From an uncultured Eubacteriales bacterium (GTDB lineage: Bacteria; Bacillota; Clostridia; Oscillospirales; Oscillospiraceae), in contig URCK01000076.1 of the NCBI GenBank assembly GCA_900546295.1, positions 1 through 7,002 of the forward strand: 7,002 nt of DNA. Direction: 5' to 3'. The notes beneath the pieces are model-generated. The model searched no databases and was not told the origin of the DNA. It saw only the letters and a list, made by a program, of their open reading frames with translations. The position numbers and the translations under genes are program-made. Positions 5,415 through 7,002 of this stretch are shown piece after piece; the first letter of the stretch is position 1; every line of letters begins with the position of its first letter.

Positions 5415-6614
5415 TCAGCCGACGAGAGCGGCGGTATCCATGGCGATCATGAGCTCCTCGTTTGTGGGGATAAGGAGAACGGTGACCTTGGAGTCGGGGG
5501 CGGAGATGACGCGCTCCTCGCCGCGGACCTTGTTGGCGTCCTCATCCATCTTGACACCCATGAACTCGAGGCCGGAGGCGATGTCCATGCGCTGGGAAGC
5601 GCTGTTTTCGCCGACGCCTGCGGTGAAGATGATGGCGTCTACGCCGCCCATCGCAGCGGCATACGCGCCGATGAGCTTCTTCACGCCGTAGTTGAACATA
5701 TCGACGGCGAGACCGGCGCGCTCGTTGCCCTTTTCAAAGGCCTCTTCAAGATCACGGAAGTCGGAGCTGACGCCGCTGACGCCCTGCACGCCGGACTTCT
5801 TGTTGAGAATGGTAAGCATTTCCTTGATGTCCATACCGTACTTGCCCATCAGGTATTCAAGAATACCGGCGTCGATATCGCCGGAGCGGGTGCCCATGGG
5901 AAGGCCGGCAAGCGGGGTGAAGCCCATGGAGGTATCCACGCTCTTGCCGCCGTCGACCGCGGTGACGGACGAGCCGTTGCCGAGATGGCAGGTGATCAGC
6001 TTGAGCTGCTCGATGGGCTTGCCGAGCATATCGGCCGCGCGCTGGGAAACATACTTGTGAGAGGTGCCGTGGAAGCCGTAGCGGCGGACCTTGTCCTTTT
6101 CGTAATACTCATAGGGGATGGCATAGGTATAGGCAACGGGGGGCATGGTCTGGTGGAAGGCGGTATCAAACACGGCGACCATGGGAACGCCGGGCATGAG
6201 CTCCTGGCAGGCCTTGATGCCGATAATGTTGGCGGGGTTGTGGAGCGGGGCGAGGGGATTGCACTCCTCGATGGCCTGCATGACCTCATCGGTGATGACG
6301 ACGGACTTGGCAAACTTCTCGCCGCCGTGGACGACGCGGTGACCGACGGCGTCGATCTCCTTCATGGAGCCGATGACGCCGTTCTTCTCGTCGACAAGGG
6401 CGTTGAGCACGGCCTGAATGGCCTCGTTGTGCGTGGGCATGGGGATTTCGGCCTCCTTGACCGTTTCCTTGCCGGGCAGCTGGGGCTTATAGGTGAAGCG
6501 GCCGTCGATGCCGATGCGCTCGCAAAGACCCTTGGCAAGCAGCTCGCCCGAAGCGGGGTTGAGCAGCTGATACTTCAGGGAGGAAGAGCCTGCGTTAATG
6601 ACCAGTACGTTCAT
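5415..6614 (-). CDS. ackA: Acetate kinase
   Basis: The 399-residue cytoplasmic enzyme interconverts acetyl phosphate + ADP and acetate + ATP, the energy-yielding last step of acetate fermentation. Family signatures and active-site residues are in order: VLVINAGSSSLKYQLL (N7), GHRVVHGGEKF (R93), PLHNP (H125), AVFDTAFHQTMP (D150), YGFHGTSHKYVS (H182), CHLGNGSSVTAV (H210), GTRSGDIDAG (R243), FTAGVGENS (adenosine site) and IPTNEELMIA (E386, metal site). All are offset by two from the numbering of the Methanosarcina enzyme, and the length is normal. The start is ATG 6612-6614 with AAGGAG (AGGAG at complement 6622-6626) seven bases upstream; in-frame codons further upstream lie in the leader and have no such site. 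The usual partner pta (phosphotransacetylase) is not adjacent in the window, and the gene has its own promoter and terminator. Very confident. Confidence 0.98.
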   Translation of the reverse strand: MNVLVINAGSSSLKYQLLNPASGELLAKGLCERIGIDGRFTYKPQLPGKETVKEAEIPMPTHNEAIQAVLNALVDEKNGVIGSMKEIDAVGHRVVHGGEKFAKSVVITDEVMQAIEECNPLAPLHNPANIIGIKACQELMPGVPMVAVFDTAFHQTMPPVAYTYAIPYEYYEKDKVRRYGFHGTSHKYVSQRAADMLGKPIEQLKLITCHLGNGSSVTAVDGGKSVDTSMGFTPLAGLPMGTRSGDIDAGILEYLMGKYGMDIKEMLTILNKKSGVQGVSGVSSDFRDLEEAFEKGNERAGLAVDMFNYGVKKLIGAYAAAMGGVDAIIFTAGVGENSASQRMDIASGLEFMGVKMDEDANKVRGEERVISAPDSKVTVLLIPTNEELMIAMDTAALVG

Positions 6615-6706
6615 AAGTATACTCCTTTTTTCGAGGGCGGCTTGCAAAGCGCCCGAATTTCCGATAGAATCATGAAAAACGATCGGTGTAGAAATCATAC
6701 GTTACC

Positions 6707-6734
6707 ATTATAGCAAACTTTTTTTCAAACACAA
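6707..6734 (-). promoter_or_regulatory. Sigma-A type promoter of ackA
   Basis: On the minus strand TTGTGT (complement 6729-6734) and a consensus TATAAT (complement 6707-6712) are 16 bases apart. The leader from about 6700 to the start codon at 6614 is some 85 bases and contains a small GC-rich inverted repeat (GGGCG/CGCCC, about 6635-6654) shortly before the ribosome binding site. Confidence 0.7.
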
Positions 6735-6743
6735 GCAATTTTA

Positions 6744-6766
6744 ACAAAACGTAACTCTTTTGTAAC
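6744..6766. repeat. Small repeats in the ackA-tmcAL divergent spacer
   Basis: An inverted repeat ACAAAA (6744-6749) / TTTTGT (6758-6763) overlaps a direct repeat GTAAC at 6751-6755 and 6762-6766, spaced 11 bases start to start (one helical turn). A third GTAAC lies on the minus strand at 6701-6705, beside the ackA -10 box. They could be a regulator site acting on either gene, but such short A/T-rich repeats also arise by chance. I saw no convincing -10/-35 pair for tmcAL here. Confidence 0.3.
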
Positions 6767-6784
6767 CGCTTTGAGAGGACTTTC

Positions 6785-7002
6785 ATGAACGCGATTGGTA
6801 TAATAACAGAATATAATCCCTTCCACCGCGGCCACAAATGGCAGATCGACGAGCTGCTGCGGCGCTTTGGCGCGGGAACGGGCATTGTCTGCGCGATGAG
6901 CGGCGACTTTGTCCAGCGCGGCGATTTTGCCGTCGAGCGCGCGCACGCGCGCGCGGAAGCGGCGGTGCGCGGCGGCGCGGATCTTGTGCTTGAGCTGCCG
7001 CT
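6785..7002 (+). CDS. tmcAL: tRNA(Met) cytidine acetate ligase, N-terminal part (runs off window)
   Basis: Only the first 72 residues are in the window. TmcAL (formerly YlbM in Bacillus) uses acetate and ATP to form acetyl-AMP and acetylates the wobble cytidine (ac4C34) of elongator tRNA-Met in the cytoplasm, helping accurate AUG decoding. The N-terminus is diagnostic: IGIITEYNPFHRGHKWQI with the HxGH nucleotide-binding motif (H14, H17), then AMSGDFVQRGDFAV (39-50) and GGADLVLELP (63-72). ATG 6785 is preceded by GAGAGGA (6773-6779) at suitable spacing. It is divergent from ackA across about 170 bases, a sensible pairing because AckA produces the acetate and ATP that TmcAL consumes. The family is normally about 400 residues, so most of the gene lies beyond the right edge. 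Confidence 0.93.
   Translation, partial: MNAIGIITEYNPFHRGHKWQIDELLRRFGAGTGIVCAMSGDFVQRGDFAVERAHARAEAAVRGGADLVLELP

Noticed and set aside
5328..6713. Long open frame (461 codons) on the plus strand opposite ackA
   Set aside because: It is an antisense shadow of the strongly conserved ackA gene, made of repeated Gly/Asp/Leu/His/Val without recognisable domains, and spans the ackA terminator and promoter.
6799..6817. Two TATAAT sequences at the beginning of tmcAL
   Set aside because: They are codons of the conserved IIxEYN motif (Ile-Ile and Tyr-Asn), with no -35 at the correct distance.

Overview
The window looks like a chromosomal segment of a fairly GC-rich, low-motility Clostridia member, most likely a gut Oscillospiraceae/Ruminococcaceae-type bacterium. 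The reasons are strong AGGAGG-type ribosome binding sites, sigma-A promoters of the TTGNNN-N16/17-TATAAT type, U-rich intrinsic terminators after almost every gene, and a gene set typical of that group: a DUF6198/YczE-like membrane protein, an SLH-domain lysozyme, a FliB-family protein, acetate kinase and TmcAL. This placement is inferred from gene content; no rRNA or marker gene is present.

Left part (1-1890, plus strand). The window opens inside the wreck of a LysR-type regulator: the stretch after the DNA-binding domain is joined out of frame to the last 20 residues, with most of the effector domain gone. A long terminator hairpin follows, and its T-tract almost touches the ribosome binding site of an intact six-helix membrane protein of the DUF6198 (YczE/YitT-like) family. 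After a second terminator comes an AT-rich remnant of the C-terminal end of some larger protein, broken by a TA-dinucleotide frameshift. It ends at a bidirectional terminator next to the 3' end of a tRNA-Leu(UAG) gene on the minus strand. Debris of foreign-looking composition at a tRNA 3' end suggests an old, eroded insertion.

Middle and right part (1973-6734, minus strand). Three genes run leftward, each with its own promoter and terminator: a secreted 674-residue protein carrying a GH24 lysozyme, an InlB/Flg_new-like repeat, three SLH wall-anchoring repeats and a GH25 lysozyme; a cysteine-rich FliB-family protein; and acetate kinase (ackA). At the right edge tmcAL starts on the plus strand, divergent from ackA, and runs off the window.

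How the parts relate. The genes are mostly monocistronic, so there is no operon. The one clear metabolic link is ackA/tmcAL: acetate kinase makes acetate (with ATP) and TmcAL uses acetate and ATP to acetylate the wobble cytidine of elongator tRNA-Met. The most unusual protein is the double lysozyme: two unrelated muramidase folds sit on either side of an SLH anchor, and the GH24 half appears to lack two of its three usual active-site residues. I found no convincing new multi-gene system, CRISPR array or intact mobile element.
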